Assembly: GCA_038251405.1 (NCBI GenBank) | Contig: JBBSBH010000004.1 | Coordinates: 133,210 to 197,209, forward strand | From: JADJLQ01 sp038251405 | GTDB lineage: Bacteria; Bacteroidota; Bacteroidia; Chitinophagales; Saprospiraceae | Length of the DNA stretch: 64,000 bases | Direction: 5' to 3' | Shown here: piece by piece, positions 36,869 to 44,688 of the stretch | Numbering within the stretch: position 1 is the stretch's first letter | Layout of the letters: every line of letters starts with the position of its first letter | Notes under the pieces: generated by a model | What the model was told of the DNA's origin: nothing | Databases searched by the model: none | Seen by the model: only the letters and a program-made list of their open reading frames with translations | Program-made: the position numbers and the translations under genes

Positions 36869-37969
36869 CTAAATGAAATCATTATATACATCGAGGTATT
36901 TTTTAGCAATAGTCTGATAGGAGAATAATCCTTGAGCCTTTTCTCTAATCCCCTGCATAGTACTAATATTATAGTTCAATAGGGCCCGCTCTATTTCATT
37001 ACAGATCTCATCAAAAGCCGCCTGTGGAGAAAGCTTATATACGCTGTCAAAGACAATATCATCTATTCCCTGATTTTCCAGAGCCACCACAGGAGTCCCA
37101 CTAGCTATAGCTTCGAGAACGACAACACCAAAAGTTTCATATTTGCTGGTCAACAGTAAGCAAGCTGATGATTTCAATATAGGCATCCATCTATCGATTT
37201 TTAACTCACCTAAAAATAATACCCTTTCAAAAATATTCAATTCCTTCGCAAGCCGTTCTAAATTAATTCTTTCGGGACCATCTCCTATTATAAATAATTT
37301 TGAATCAGGATATCTTCTGTTCCAGATTTTAAAAACTTCTATTCCTTTATCTACCTGTTTATTTTTGTTTAACAGATTGATCATTATTATATCATGAGAT
37401 GTACCCATTTTTTCATCAAAAGAAAATAAATTAAAATCAATCGTATTCGGAATAACCTCAATTTTGCATCTAAAATTTTTGTTCATCCTATTCTTCAATG
37501 CGTTGCTCACGGCTATGACTTTTTTACAGTAAGATAAGCATGACTGGATTCTCCTTTTTTCAATAAAATTGATTTTGTTTAATCCGATTTTAGAACTGTG
37601 TTCGCTATAAACCAGTGGGATATTATATTTCTTACTTATATAAGCGCCGAATGGCATCACGGAGTAACTATGAACATTCACCAAGTCTGGTATTCCATTC
37701 TTTATTATATATCTTTTAAAGACCTGGTAAAAAGAAAATATAGAAAATAAGCTTATTATAGGGTATATACGCCCTCGCATCCTAAACCTACTATGCCATA
37801 TTTGAATGACTTTATCATCAGAAAATTCCGGAACATTTTCCAGGGATTGAAATAAAATATTTGTGGAAACCCCTTGCCGGGAAAGAGCATAGGCAAGGTC
37901 TTTTACAGCCTGGCCTGCTGTAGGATGAAGTGGTGTCTCGAACCATGAGGCAAGAAATAAGACATGCAT
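36869..37969 (-). CDS. Glycosyltransferase family 4
   Basis: 366 aa. Starts MHVLFLASWFETPLHPTAGQ; acceptor-domain VNVHSYSVMPFG; donor domain IPNTIDFNLF, KLFIIGDGPERINLERLAKEL and TSKYETFGVVVLEAIASGTPVVA with the GT4 E-x7-E. A clear retaining GT-B enzyme of the polysaccharide pathway. Lies 15 bases after manC. Confidence 0.9.
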   Translation of the reverse strand: MHVLFLASWFETPLHPTAGQAVKDLAYALSRQGVSTNILFQSLENVPEFSDDKVIQIWHSRFRMRGRIYPIISLFSIFSFYQVFKRYIIKNGIPDLVNVHSYSVMPFGAYISKKYNIPLVYSEHSSKIGLNKINFIEKRRIQSCLSYCKKVIAVSNALKNRMNKNFRCKIEVIPNTIDFNLFSFDEKMGTSHDIIMINLLNKNKQVDKGIEVFKIWNRRYPDSKLFIIGDGPERINLERLAKELNIFERVLFLGELKIDRWMPILKSSACLLLTSKYETFGVVVLEAIASGTPVVALENQGIDDIVFDSVYKLSPQAAFDEICNEIERALLNYNISTMQGIREKAQGLFSYQTIAKKYLDVYNDFI

Positions 37970-37984
37970 TTTAAATAATTAGGC

Positions 37985-39034
37985 TTACTTACTTATCCGG
38001 GCCACACTACTTTTGATATTTTGCTCAGCTTTTTTAGGATATATTAGCAAGCTTTCGCCACTATCTATGATTATCATATCTTTTATTCCATTTATCAAAG
38101 CTTTTTTATTGGATGGAATAATGATCAGGTTATTTTCGTCGTCTTCATTAATTATCTGGCCACCAATTTTTACCGTATTGGCTTCATCTTTTGCACTGAC
38201 TTCAAAAACGGAGGACCATATACCAAGATCAGACCAATCGAAGGTCGCTGGTAAAGTGTACACCGCATTTGATTTCTCCATAATGGCAAAGTCTACTGAG
38301 ATATTCTCCGTAAGCGGGTAATTTTTACTAAGAAAGTCCATTTCATTAGTAGTATTGAGAAAAGCTAATCCACCATTTAAATTATTGAAAAGCTGTGTTG
38401 CGGACCTTTTATATTCTTCATTAATGGTATTGACATGCCAGGCAAACATTCCTGCATTCCATAAATACTTTCCGGAAGCGACATACAATTTTGCGGTATC
38501 CATATTTGGTTTTTCTACGAACTGCTCTACTTTTTTTATCTCCCCTTTTTCTTCTTCATCAAACCGTATATACCCATAGCCAGTCTCCGGGCGAGTAGGA
38601 ACTATACCTATGGTCACGATCGCTTTCCGGGTAGAAGCATACTGCAATGCTTTTAATGCATTTTCTTTAAAAGCTTTTTGATTTATGATCAAATGATCTG
38701 AAGGAACAAATAAACAACAAGCATCAGGATCTCTTTTTTGTATTTTCAAGGCCGCCAGCAGGATGCAAGGTGCTGTATTATTTCTACTGGGCTCACAAAT
38801 GATATTCGATTCTTCTAAATCAGGGAGTTGCTCCCGCACTAGTGATTTATACTTTTCGTTGGTGACTACATAGATGTTCTCTATCGGAATTATTCCCTCA
38901 AATCGATCCCTGGTCATTTGAATAAATGTCTTACCACTACCCAAAATATCCAAAAATTGCTTTGGTCTTTCTTCCGTGCTTAATGGCCAAAATCTTGTGC
39001 CTGCACCTCCCGCCATTATTATTGCATAATTCAT
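37985..39034 (-). CDS. manC: Mannose-1-phosphate guanylyltransferase
   Basis: Makes GDP-mannose, the precursor for gmd and fcl in the same locus. 349 aa, the short single-domain type. Signature GGAGTRFWPLSTEERPKQFL at residues 9-28, PSDHLI near residue 110, and FVEKPN. No C-terminal isomerase domain, so phosphomannose isomerase must come from elsewhere. Confidence 0.94.
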   Translation of the reverse strand: MNYAIIMAGGAGTRFWPLSTEERPKQFLDILGSGKTFIQMTRDRFEGIIPIENIYVVTNEKYKSLVREQLPDLEESNIICEPSRNNTAPCILLAALKIQKRDPDACCLFVPSDHLIINQKAFKENALKALQYASTRKAIVTIGIVPTRPETGYGYIRFDEEEKGEIKKVEQFVEKPNMDTAKLYVASGKYLWNAGMFAWHVNTINEEYKRSATQLFNNLNGGLAFLNTTNEMDFLSKNYPLTENISVDFAIMEKSNAVYTLPATFDWSDLGIWSSVFEVSAKDEANTVKIGGQIINEDDENNLIIIPSNKKALINGIKDMIIIDSGESLLIYPKKAEQNIKSSVARISK

Positions 39035-39046
39035 TCTGAGATTGTT

Positions 39047-39265
39047 TTAAGACATCCACTTACTAGCTGAAATGGCATATATCACCTTATTGTTTTTTAC
39101 AAATTCATCTTCGTGGTTAAAAGTAACCAACCAACCTTTTTTTAAATCAAAATATTCCAAAGCTTCTACAAGACCATTTAATTCTCTTTCAAGATTCTCG
39201 CTATTTAAATTGTAACAAACCTGAAAACATTCCACAGTTTGATTAAGATGTTGAACTATGTGCAT
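39047..39265 (-). pseudogene. Relic of an AAA/DUF4143 ATPase (C-terminus only)
   Basis: 72 codons align with the end of the intact DUF4143 protein at 2469-3692: FQVCYNLNSENLERELNGLVEALEYFDLKKGWLVT against IQVTESLHSENKEREIEGLIEAMNYFKLNSGIIVT. The ATPase domain and most of DUF4143 are gone, as fcl ends only 71 bases upstream. I read it as a decayed insertion between fcl and manC. It might still be expressed as a small protein from MHIVQHLNQ. Confidence 0.75.
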
Positions 39266-39336
39266 TACGATTGTGCATTATTGTGCATTTCTATTGCACA
39301 ACTTCATATATGGCTGATAATGAAGACTTTATTAGT

Positions 39337-40263
39337 TTAAAATTCATGTTTGATTTCATTATAGACTTCCTCAATTCCCTTTTTGAGCGATATTTTCGCT
39401 TTCCAGCCTAGCGTATTAATCTTGGAAACATCCAATAATTTCCTTGGAGTGCCATCAGGTTTGGTTAAATCGTGTACAATACTCCCACTAAATCCAGTGA
39501 TTTCTGCAATGAGGAAAGCCAAATCTTTGATCATCAAATCTTCACCTACTCCTATATTGATATGCCCCGGTTCATCATAGTGATGCATCAAAAACAAACA
39601 CCCCTCTGCACAATCATCTACATGCATAAACTCCCGATATGGCTCACCAGTACCCCATAAAGTCACCGTTTTTTCATCTGATTTTACAGCTTCTATAAAC
39701 TTTCTAAGCAGGGCAGGCAATACATGACTTTTTTGTAAATCATAATTATCATTTGGGCCATATAAGTTTGTAGGCATAGCGCTAATAAAATTGCATCCAA
39801 ACTGACTGCGATAGGCATCACACATTTTCACGCCTGCAATTTTGGCAATGGCATAAGGTTCATTCGAGTGCTCTAATAGCCCGGTAAGTAAACTATTTTC
39901 ATTCAGTGGCTGAGGCGCTAATTTGGGATAAATACAAGAGGAGCCAAGGAACAGCAATTTCTTTACATGATGTACAAATGAAGCATGAATGACATTATTT
40001 TGCATCATTAGATTTTCGTACAAAAACTGAGCGCGATACGTATTATTTGCAATAATGCCACCTACTTTTGCGGCTGCCATAAATACATATTCCGGCTTTT
40101 CCCTTTCAAAGAAAGCTTCTACTTCTGACTGGTTTATTAAATTTAAATCTTTGGAGCTGGCGGTGACCAAATTTGTATACCCTTCTGATTGAAGTCTTCG
40201 CATGATGGCACTACCAACCATCCCATGATGACCGGCGATATATATTTTAGATTCTATTTTCAT
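39337..40263 (-). CDS. fcl: GDP-L-fucose synthase
   Basis: Converts GDP-4-keto-6-deoxymannose to GDP-L-fucose with NADPH. 308 aa, extended SDR fold: AGHHGMVGSAI at the N-terminus, LFLGSSCIYPK with the catalytic Ser, and YAIAK as the YxxxK pair. NLYGPNDNYDLQKSHVLPAL is family-typical. It completes the pathway begun by manC and gmd, but is split from gmd by a repeat-flanked insertion. Its ATG lies only a few bases from the repeat array. Confidence 0.95.
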   Translation of the reverse strand: MKIESKIYIAGHHGMVGSAIMRRLQSEGYTNLVTASSKDLNLINQSEVEAFFEREKPEYVFMAAAKVGGIIANNTYRAQFLYENLMMQNNVIHASFVHHVKKLLFLGSSCIYPKLAPQPLNENSLLTGLLEHSNEPYAIAKIAGVKMCDAYRSQFGCNFISAMPTNLYGPNDNYDLQKSHVLPALLRKFIEAVKSDEKTVTLWGTGEPYREFMHVDDCAEGCLFLMHHYDEPGHINIGVGEDLMIKDLAFLIAEITGFSGSIVHDLTKPDGTPRKLLDVSKINTLGWKAKISLKKGIEEVYNEIKHEF

Positions 40264-40852
40264 TTTTAACCACTAAGAAACACTAAGTTTTTTTTAACCA
40301 CTGAGGACACTAAGTAACACTAAGTTTTTTTTAACCACTGAGAAACACTAAGGTCTCATTTTTAACCACTCAGGACACTAAGTAACACTAAGTTTTTTTT
40401 TACCACTGAGGACACTGAGGAACACTAAGATCTCTTTTACCACTAAGAATACTCAGTAACACTAAGTTTTGTTTTTTTGACCACTAAGGACACTGAGGAA
40501 CACTAAAATCTCTTTTACCACTAAGAATACTCAGTAACACTAAGTTTTGTTTTTTTGACCACTGAGAAACACTAAGGTCTCATTTTTAACCACTAAGGAC
40601 ACTGAGGAACACTAAGATCTCTTTTACCACTAAGAATACTCAGTAACACTAAGTTTTGTTTTTTTGACCACTGAGAAACACTAAGGTCTCATTTTTAACC
40701 ACTGAGGACACTGAGGAACACTAAGATCTCTTTTACCACTAAGAATACTCAGTAACACTAAGTTTTGTTTTTTTGACCACTGAGGACACTGAGGAACACT
40801 AAGATCTCTTTTACCACTAAGAATACTCAGTAACACTAAGTTTTGTTTTACC
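40264..40852. repeat. CACTAAG array A (left of the GxxExxY gene)
   Basis: About 16 degenerate units of the form ACCACTRAGgACACTRAGgAACACTAAG separated by T-rich linkers (TTTTGTTTTTTTG, ATCTCTTTT, GTCTCATTTTT). Within a unit CACTNAG recurs every 9-10 bases. Higher-order repeats are visible: the pair of units joined by ATCTCTTTT recurs five times. The array starts directly behind the fcl start codon and ends 46 bases before the GxxExxY stop. Orientation is opposite to array B. Confidence 0.9.
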
Positions 40853-40898
40853 ATTATGAAACATAAGGGCATTTCCTTACGCGATCTGAATAACAATA

Positions 40899-41315
40899 TT
40901 AATCCGCTGGGAGTTCTCCAAAATAATCATTGACCAAAGGTACTAACCCTTCTTTTACCAAATTAATGCTGTTAAAATTAATCAGTAGGCCTTTAGGAAT
41001 CTTTGCAATTTTCATTTGAGATAATAGTTTTGCCATATAAAATGGAATAATTCCTTCTGTTGCTTTTAGTTCAACAATAACAACATTTTCAATAACTACA
41101 TCTAGCCTGAATCGTTTATCCAAAACAATCCCTTTATAATTAATCAGAAGTTCTTTTTGCTGTTCCACAAACAAGCCATTCGCCCTACACTCATACACAA
41201 AACATTCTTCGTAAATGCTTTCCAATAATCCTGGTCCAAGCTCTTTATGAACTGTAATTGCACAACCCACAGCCCTAAACGCAATATCGTTTACATATTT
41301 CTGGGTGAGTGTCAT
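40899..41315 (-). CDS. GxxExxY protein (PD-(D/E)xK nuclease-like)
   Basis: 138 aa of the TIGR04256/PDDEXK_3 type. The name motif is exact: Gly29-x-x-Glu32-x-x-Tyr35 in GPGLLESIY. The nuclease-like core is Asp72 (FRLDVVIEN) and Glu82-x-Lys84 (VIVELKA). The family is predicted to be nuclease-like; function is unknown. It has no link to sugar chemistry, yet sits between gmd and fcl, bracketed on both sides by inverted repeat arrays, so I regard it as the passenger of an inserted element. Confidence 0.9.
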   Translation of the reverse strand: MTLTQKYVNDIAFRAVGCAITVHKELGPGLLESIYEECFVYECRANGLFVEQQKELLINYKGIVLDKRFRLDVVIENVVIVELKATEGIIPFYMAKLLSQMKIAKIPKGLLINFNSINLVKEGLVPLVNDYFGELPAD

Positions 41316-41360
41316 AATAACTATTCTTATCGTTCAATTAAATATTAGGGTCATTAGTTT

Positions 41361-42092
41361 TCTTAGTGCTCCTTAGTGTTCTTAGTGGTTCCTTCCTACT
41401 TAATATTCTTAGTGTTCCTTAGTGTCCTTAGTGGTTCTAAGTGGTTCAGTAGGAAACATAGATAATTACGAATTACGATTTACGATTTACGAAAGGGCCA
41501 CGTTGGCTCATTTGGGCACAGTCTTTCTTAGTGTTCCTTAGTGTCCTTAGTGGTTCATTTCTACTTAGTGTCCTTAGTGGTTCTAAGTGGTTCAGTAGGA
41601 AACATAGATAATTACGAATTACGATTTACGATTTACGAAAGGGCATGTTGGCTCATTTGGGCACAGTCTTTCTTAGTGCCCCTTAGTGTCCTTAGTGGTT
41701 CATTTCTACTTAGTATTCTTAGTGTTCCTTAGTGTTCTTAGTGGTTCTAAGTGGTTCAGTAGGAAACATAGATAATTACGAATTACGATTTACGATTTAC
41801 GAAAGGGCATGTTGGCTCATTTGGGCACAGTCTTTCTTAGTGTTCCCTTAGTGTTCTTAGTGGTTCTTAGTGGTTCATTAGGAAACATAGATAATTACGA
41901 ATTACGATTTACGATTTACGAAAGGGCATGTTGGCTCATTTGGGCACAGTCTTTCTTAGTGCCCCTTAGTGTTCTTAGTGGTTCATTCCTACTTAGTGTT
42001 CTTAGTGTTCCTTAGTGGTTACTTTCTACCCCCCCTTAGTGCCCCTTAGTGTCCTTAGTGGTTAATTCCTACTTAGTGGTTCTTAGTGGTTA
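41361..42092. repeat. CACTAAG array B (right of the GxxExxY gene) with larger tandem unit
   Basis: The plus strand reads CTTAGTGTTCC, TTAGTGTCC, TTAGTGGTT and so on, the reverse complement of array A. Four copies of a larger unit (starting GATAATTACGAATTACG at 41,461, 41,607, 41,771 and 41,890; spacing 146, 164 and 119) add four ATTACGA/TTTACGA heptamers and a non-repetitive GGCTCATTTGGGCACAG block. The last repeat supplies the TAA stop of gmd at 42,090-42,092. Frames inside the array are repeat artefacts. Confidence 0.9.
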
Positions 42093-43205
42093 CTCAAATT
42101 CATTCTTCACCCGATAGCCTGCATCTTTCAATACCTGATCTCTTTTGAACAATTCAACATCTGCTGCCACCATCTCTTTGCATAATGAATGAACATCATA
42201 CTTTGGCTTCCACTTCAATAGTTTTCTTGCTTTGCTTGCATCACCAATCAATAAATCTACTTCGGTAGGTCTGTAATAGGTAGGGTCTACCCTCACTACT
42301 ACTTTTCCTATTTTGAGTTGATAGTCAGGATGGCTGCAGGATATTACTTTGCCCGTTTCTCTTTTACCTTTCCCTTTAAACTCTAATTCAATGCCCAATT
42401 CAGCAAATGCCATCTTTATGAAGTCCCGCACAGAAGTAGTAACACCAGTGGCTATCACCCAATCGTCCGGCTTTTTATATTGCAATATTTTCCACATCAA
42501 TTCTACATAATCCCTGGCATGGCCCCAATCGCGGCGCGAATTCAAATTACCCAGGTATAATGTGTCTTGCAAGCCCAATGCTATTTTGGCCGTTGCCCTG
42601 GTAATTTTCCGGGTTACAAATGTTTCACCACGTAAAGGGCTTTCATGATTAAATAAAATTCCATTGCTGGCGAAAATATTATAAGCCTCCCTGTAATTTA
42701 CAGTGATCCAGTAAGCGTATAATTTTGCTACTCCATATGGTGATCTCGGGTAAAATGGGGTCTTTTCGGTTTGGGGCACTTCCTGCACCATGCCATACAA
42801 TTCTGAAGTAGAAGCCTGGTACACCTTTGTTTTCTTTTCCAGTCCCAATATCCTGATCGCTTCTAATATTCTCAGAGTACCTACACCATCTACATCAGCC
42901 GAATACTCCGGTTCTTCGAAGCTGACCTGCACATGGCTCATGGCTCCAAGGTTGTATATTTCATCAGGCTGCACTTGCTGAATAATGCGAATGATATTAG
43001 TACTATCACTGAGATCACCATGATGTAGAATGAAATTTTTATTGTCTACATGAGGATCCTGGTATATATCATCTATGCGTGCGGTATTGAATAACGAAGC
43101 TCTTCGTTTTATACCATGCACTATATATCCTTTTTTGAGCAGGAAGTGTGAGAGGTAGGCTCCATCTTGTCCGGTGACACCGGTGATAAGGGCTATTTTA
43201 GACAT
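42090..43205 (-). CDS. gmd: GDP-mannose 4,6-dehydratase
   Basis: First step from GDP-mannose to GDP-fucose. 371 aa, extended SDR: GVTGQDGAYLSHFLL for NADP binding, RRASLFNTARIDDIY, STSELYG with the catalytic Ser/Thr-Glu, and YPRSPYGVAKLYAYW with YxxxK. DWGHARDYVELMW and YYRPTEVDLLIGD complete the family pattern. The stop codon lies in the adjacent repeat array, so the last residues may have been altered by the insertion. Confidence 0.96.
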   Translation of the reverse strand: MSKIALITGVTGQDGAYLSHFLLKKGYIVHGIKRRASLFNTARIDDIYQDPHVDNKNFILHHGDLSDSTNIIRIIQQVQPDEIYNLGAMSHVQVSFEEPEYSADVDGVGTLRILEAIRILGLEKKTKVYQASTSELYGMVQEVPQTEKTPFYPRSPYGVAKLYAYWITVNYREAYNIFASNGILFNHESPLRGETFVTRKITRATAKIALGLQDTLYLGNLNSRRDWGHARDYVELMWKILQYKKPDDWVIATGVTTSVRDFIKMAFAELGIELEFKGKGKRETGKVISCSHPDYQLKIGKVVVRVDPTYYRPTEVDLLIGDASKARKLLKWKPKYDVHSLCKEMVAADVELFKRDQVLKDAGYRVKNEFE

Positions 43206-43338
43206 ACTTTTTTAATTGTAAATTGTTAATGGTTAATTGTTAATGGTTAATTGTTAATGGTTAATTGTAAATGATTAATGGTTAATGGTTAAAATAATTG
43301 CTAATTGCTAATTATTAATTGCTAATTGTTAATTGTTA
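43206..43338. repeat. TTAATGG/TTAATTG heptamer array
   Basis: About 130 bases of near-tandem 7- and 14-base units (TTAATGGTTAATTG, later TGCTAATTGCTAATT) fill the gap between gmd and the next glycosyltransferase. The unit length of seven matches the ATTACGA, GGAGTGA and TTACTCC arrays nearby. Confidence 0.85.
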
Positions 43339-44082
43339 ATTATGCAAGTACTGTAATACTTTTTTTAATGGTTTTTTCCAAAGTGTCAACAGCTCTGGTT
43401 TTAAGCCATTCATTTTCCAGGCCATCCGGTCTTGCTGGTTTGCTAGCCATCGACTGCGCCAGCCATTATTGCTTTTGCCACCTGTGCGCATATGTACGAG
43501 CACTCCTGGTATATAGGCGCAAGAGATATGGTGTTTATACAGCATCCGCAGCATCAGTTCGTAATCTGCCGAGATAGAGAGTTCTGTATTAAACAATCCG
43601 TATTTTTCATAGCATTCTTTTCTGATAAAAAATGTAGGATGTGGGGGCATCCAGCCGTTGAGGAAATTCCTTTTATCGTATTCCCCGGAGCGCCATTTGC
43701 GTACAATTTTTGAAATGTTATGGGCTGATACATAATCCAGGTCGCCATAGACTGCATCCACTTTTTTGTTTTTAAACAGGGTCGCTACTTTCTCTAGCAC
43801 CAATTCATTTGCATAAAAATCATCTGAATTTAAAATACCTATTATTTCACCTGATGAGATTTTTATTCCTTTATTGATGGCATCGTATATGCCTTTATCC
43901 TTTTCACTTACAATTTTCGAAATATGGGGATATTCTTTTGCAATCTCTATAGTGTTATCGCTCGAATTTCCATCTATAACTATTTGCTCAATATCTGCAT
44001 AAGACTGAGATGCTACGCTTTCTAAGGTTTCCTTTATTGTCTCGGCTGAATTAAAACAGGGGGTGATGATTGTTAGTTTCAC
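43336..44082 (-). CDS. Glycosyltransferase family 2 (WcaA-like)
   Basis: 248 aa: MKLTIITPCFNSAETIKETLESV, VIDGNSSDNT and ILNSDDFY (DxD-type), then PHPTFFIRKECYEKYGLF, the acceptor motif of this GT2 group. The start is GTG at 44,082, at the very edge of a GGAGTGA-type array. It adds one sugar of the surface polysaccharide. Confidence 0.9.
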   Translation of the reverse strand: MKLTIITPCFNSAETIKETLESVASQSYADIEQIVIDGNSSDNTIEIAKEYPHISKIVSEKDKGIYDAINKGIKISSGEIIGILNSDDFYANELVLEKVATLFKNKKVDAVYGDLDYVSAHNISKIVRKWRSGEYDKRNFLNGWMPPHPTFFIRKECYEKYGLFNTELSISADYELMLRMLYKHHISCAYIPGVLVHMRTGGKSNNGWRSRWLANQQDRMAWKMNGLKPELLTLWKKPLKKVLQYLHN

Positions 44083-44084
44083 GA

Positions 44085-44156
44085 TGAGGGGTGAGGAGTG
44101 AGGGGGAAGGGAGTGAGGGGTGAGGAGTGAGGAGTAAGGGGTGAGGAGTGAGGAGC
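44085..44156. repeat. GGAGTGA heptamer array (left of the four-helix gene)
   Basis: Plus strand: GAGGGGTGAGGAGTGAGG and variants with period seven (GGAGTGA, GGAGTAA, GGGGTGA). It runs from the start codon of the GT2 gene to the stop of the four-helix gene and is inverted relative to the array on the other side. Confidence 0.88.
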
Positions 44157-44157
44157 T

Positions 44158-44535
44158 TTATTTTTTTTTATTCTTTGATTCTAATCTTTCATAGGTGGAT
44201 TTTTGTAATCCTGATATTAATTTGCTCGTCAACTCTAACTGAGTTCTGCATTCCTTTACTTCTGAAATATATTCAGGATAAACATCTTCAACTATGTATA
44301 ATAGGGATCTCAATTCACCAGCTGAAGCTTTGGAATAATTATAAAAAACTGACTTTTCCTTAATGAACTTCCTGTCAAATCCTTCAGCTAAATTTGTCAT
44401 TATACTTACTGACGCTCTCCTTTGTTGATCAATAAATCCAAAATCTTTATTTATACGAGATTGAGAAGTCAATTGATATATCATCTTTACCAATTTCCTG
44501 GATTCTTGCCAAGCCTTAAGATCTTCAAAAATCAT
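44158..44535 (-). CDS. Four-helix-bundle protein (23S rRNA IVS-protein family)
   Basis: 125 aa matching TIGR02436-type proteins: FEDLKAWQESRKLVKMIYQLT at the N-terminus, DQQRRASVSIMTNLAEGFDR and KASAGELRSLLYIVED. The family is known from intervening sequences of 23S rRNA genes and is related to Avd of diversity-generating retroelements, but also occurs alone. No reverse transcriptase is nearby. It sits between two inverted heptamer arrays that fill the gap between two polysaccharide genes. Function unknown. Confidence 0.88.
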   Translation of the reverse strand: MIFEDLKAWQESRKLVKMIYQLTSQSRINKDFGFIDQQRRASVSIMTNLAEGFDRKFIKEKSVFYNYSKASAGELRSLLYIVEDVYPEYISEVKECRTQLELTSKLISGLQKSTYERLESKNKKK

Positions 44536-44688
44536 TACTCCTTACCTTCTTACTTCTTACCTTCTGACTTCTTTCTTCTTACTCCTTACCTTCTTACTCC
44601 TTACCTTCTTACTTCTTACTCCTTACCTTCTTACTCCTTACTCCTTACTCCTTACTCCTTACTCCTTTCTTCTTACTCCTTACCTCCT
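44536..44688. repeat. TTACTCC/TTACCTTC heptamer array (right of the four-helix gene)
   Basis: Plus strand CTTACTCCTTACC and variants, about 150 bases with period seven; the reverse complement reads GGAGTAAGGAGTAAG, the same family as the left array in inverted orientation. It begins directly at the four-helix start codon and contains the TAA stop of the carbamoyltransferase gene at 44,680-44,682. Confidence 0.88.

Noticed and set aside
40264..40852. CRISPR array
   Set aside because: Units are degenerate and of two or three 9-10-base submotifs, the intervals are T-rich repeats and not unique spacers, and no cas gene is near.
40681..40896. 71-codon frame on the minus strand
   Set aside because: It reads through the repeat array and contains a duplicated peptide produced by the repeats.
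41541..42015. Two near-identical short plus-strand frames
   Set aside because: They are translations of the array B tandem unit with no family resemblance.
44158..44535. Avd of a diversity-generating retroelement
   Set aside because: The four-helix protein is related, but no reverse transcriptase, template repeat or variable repeat is present.
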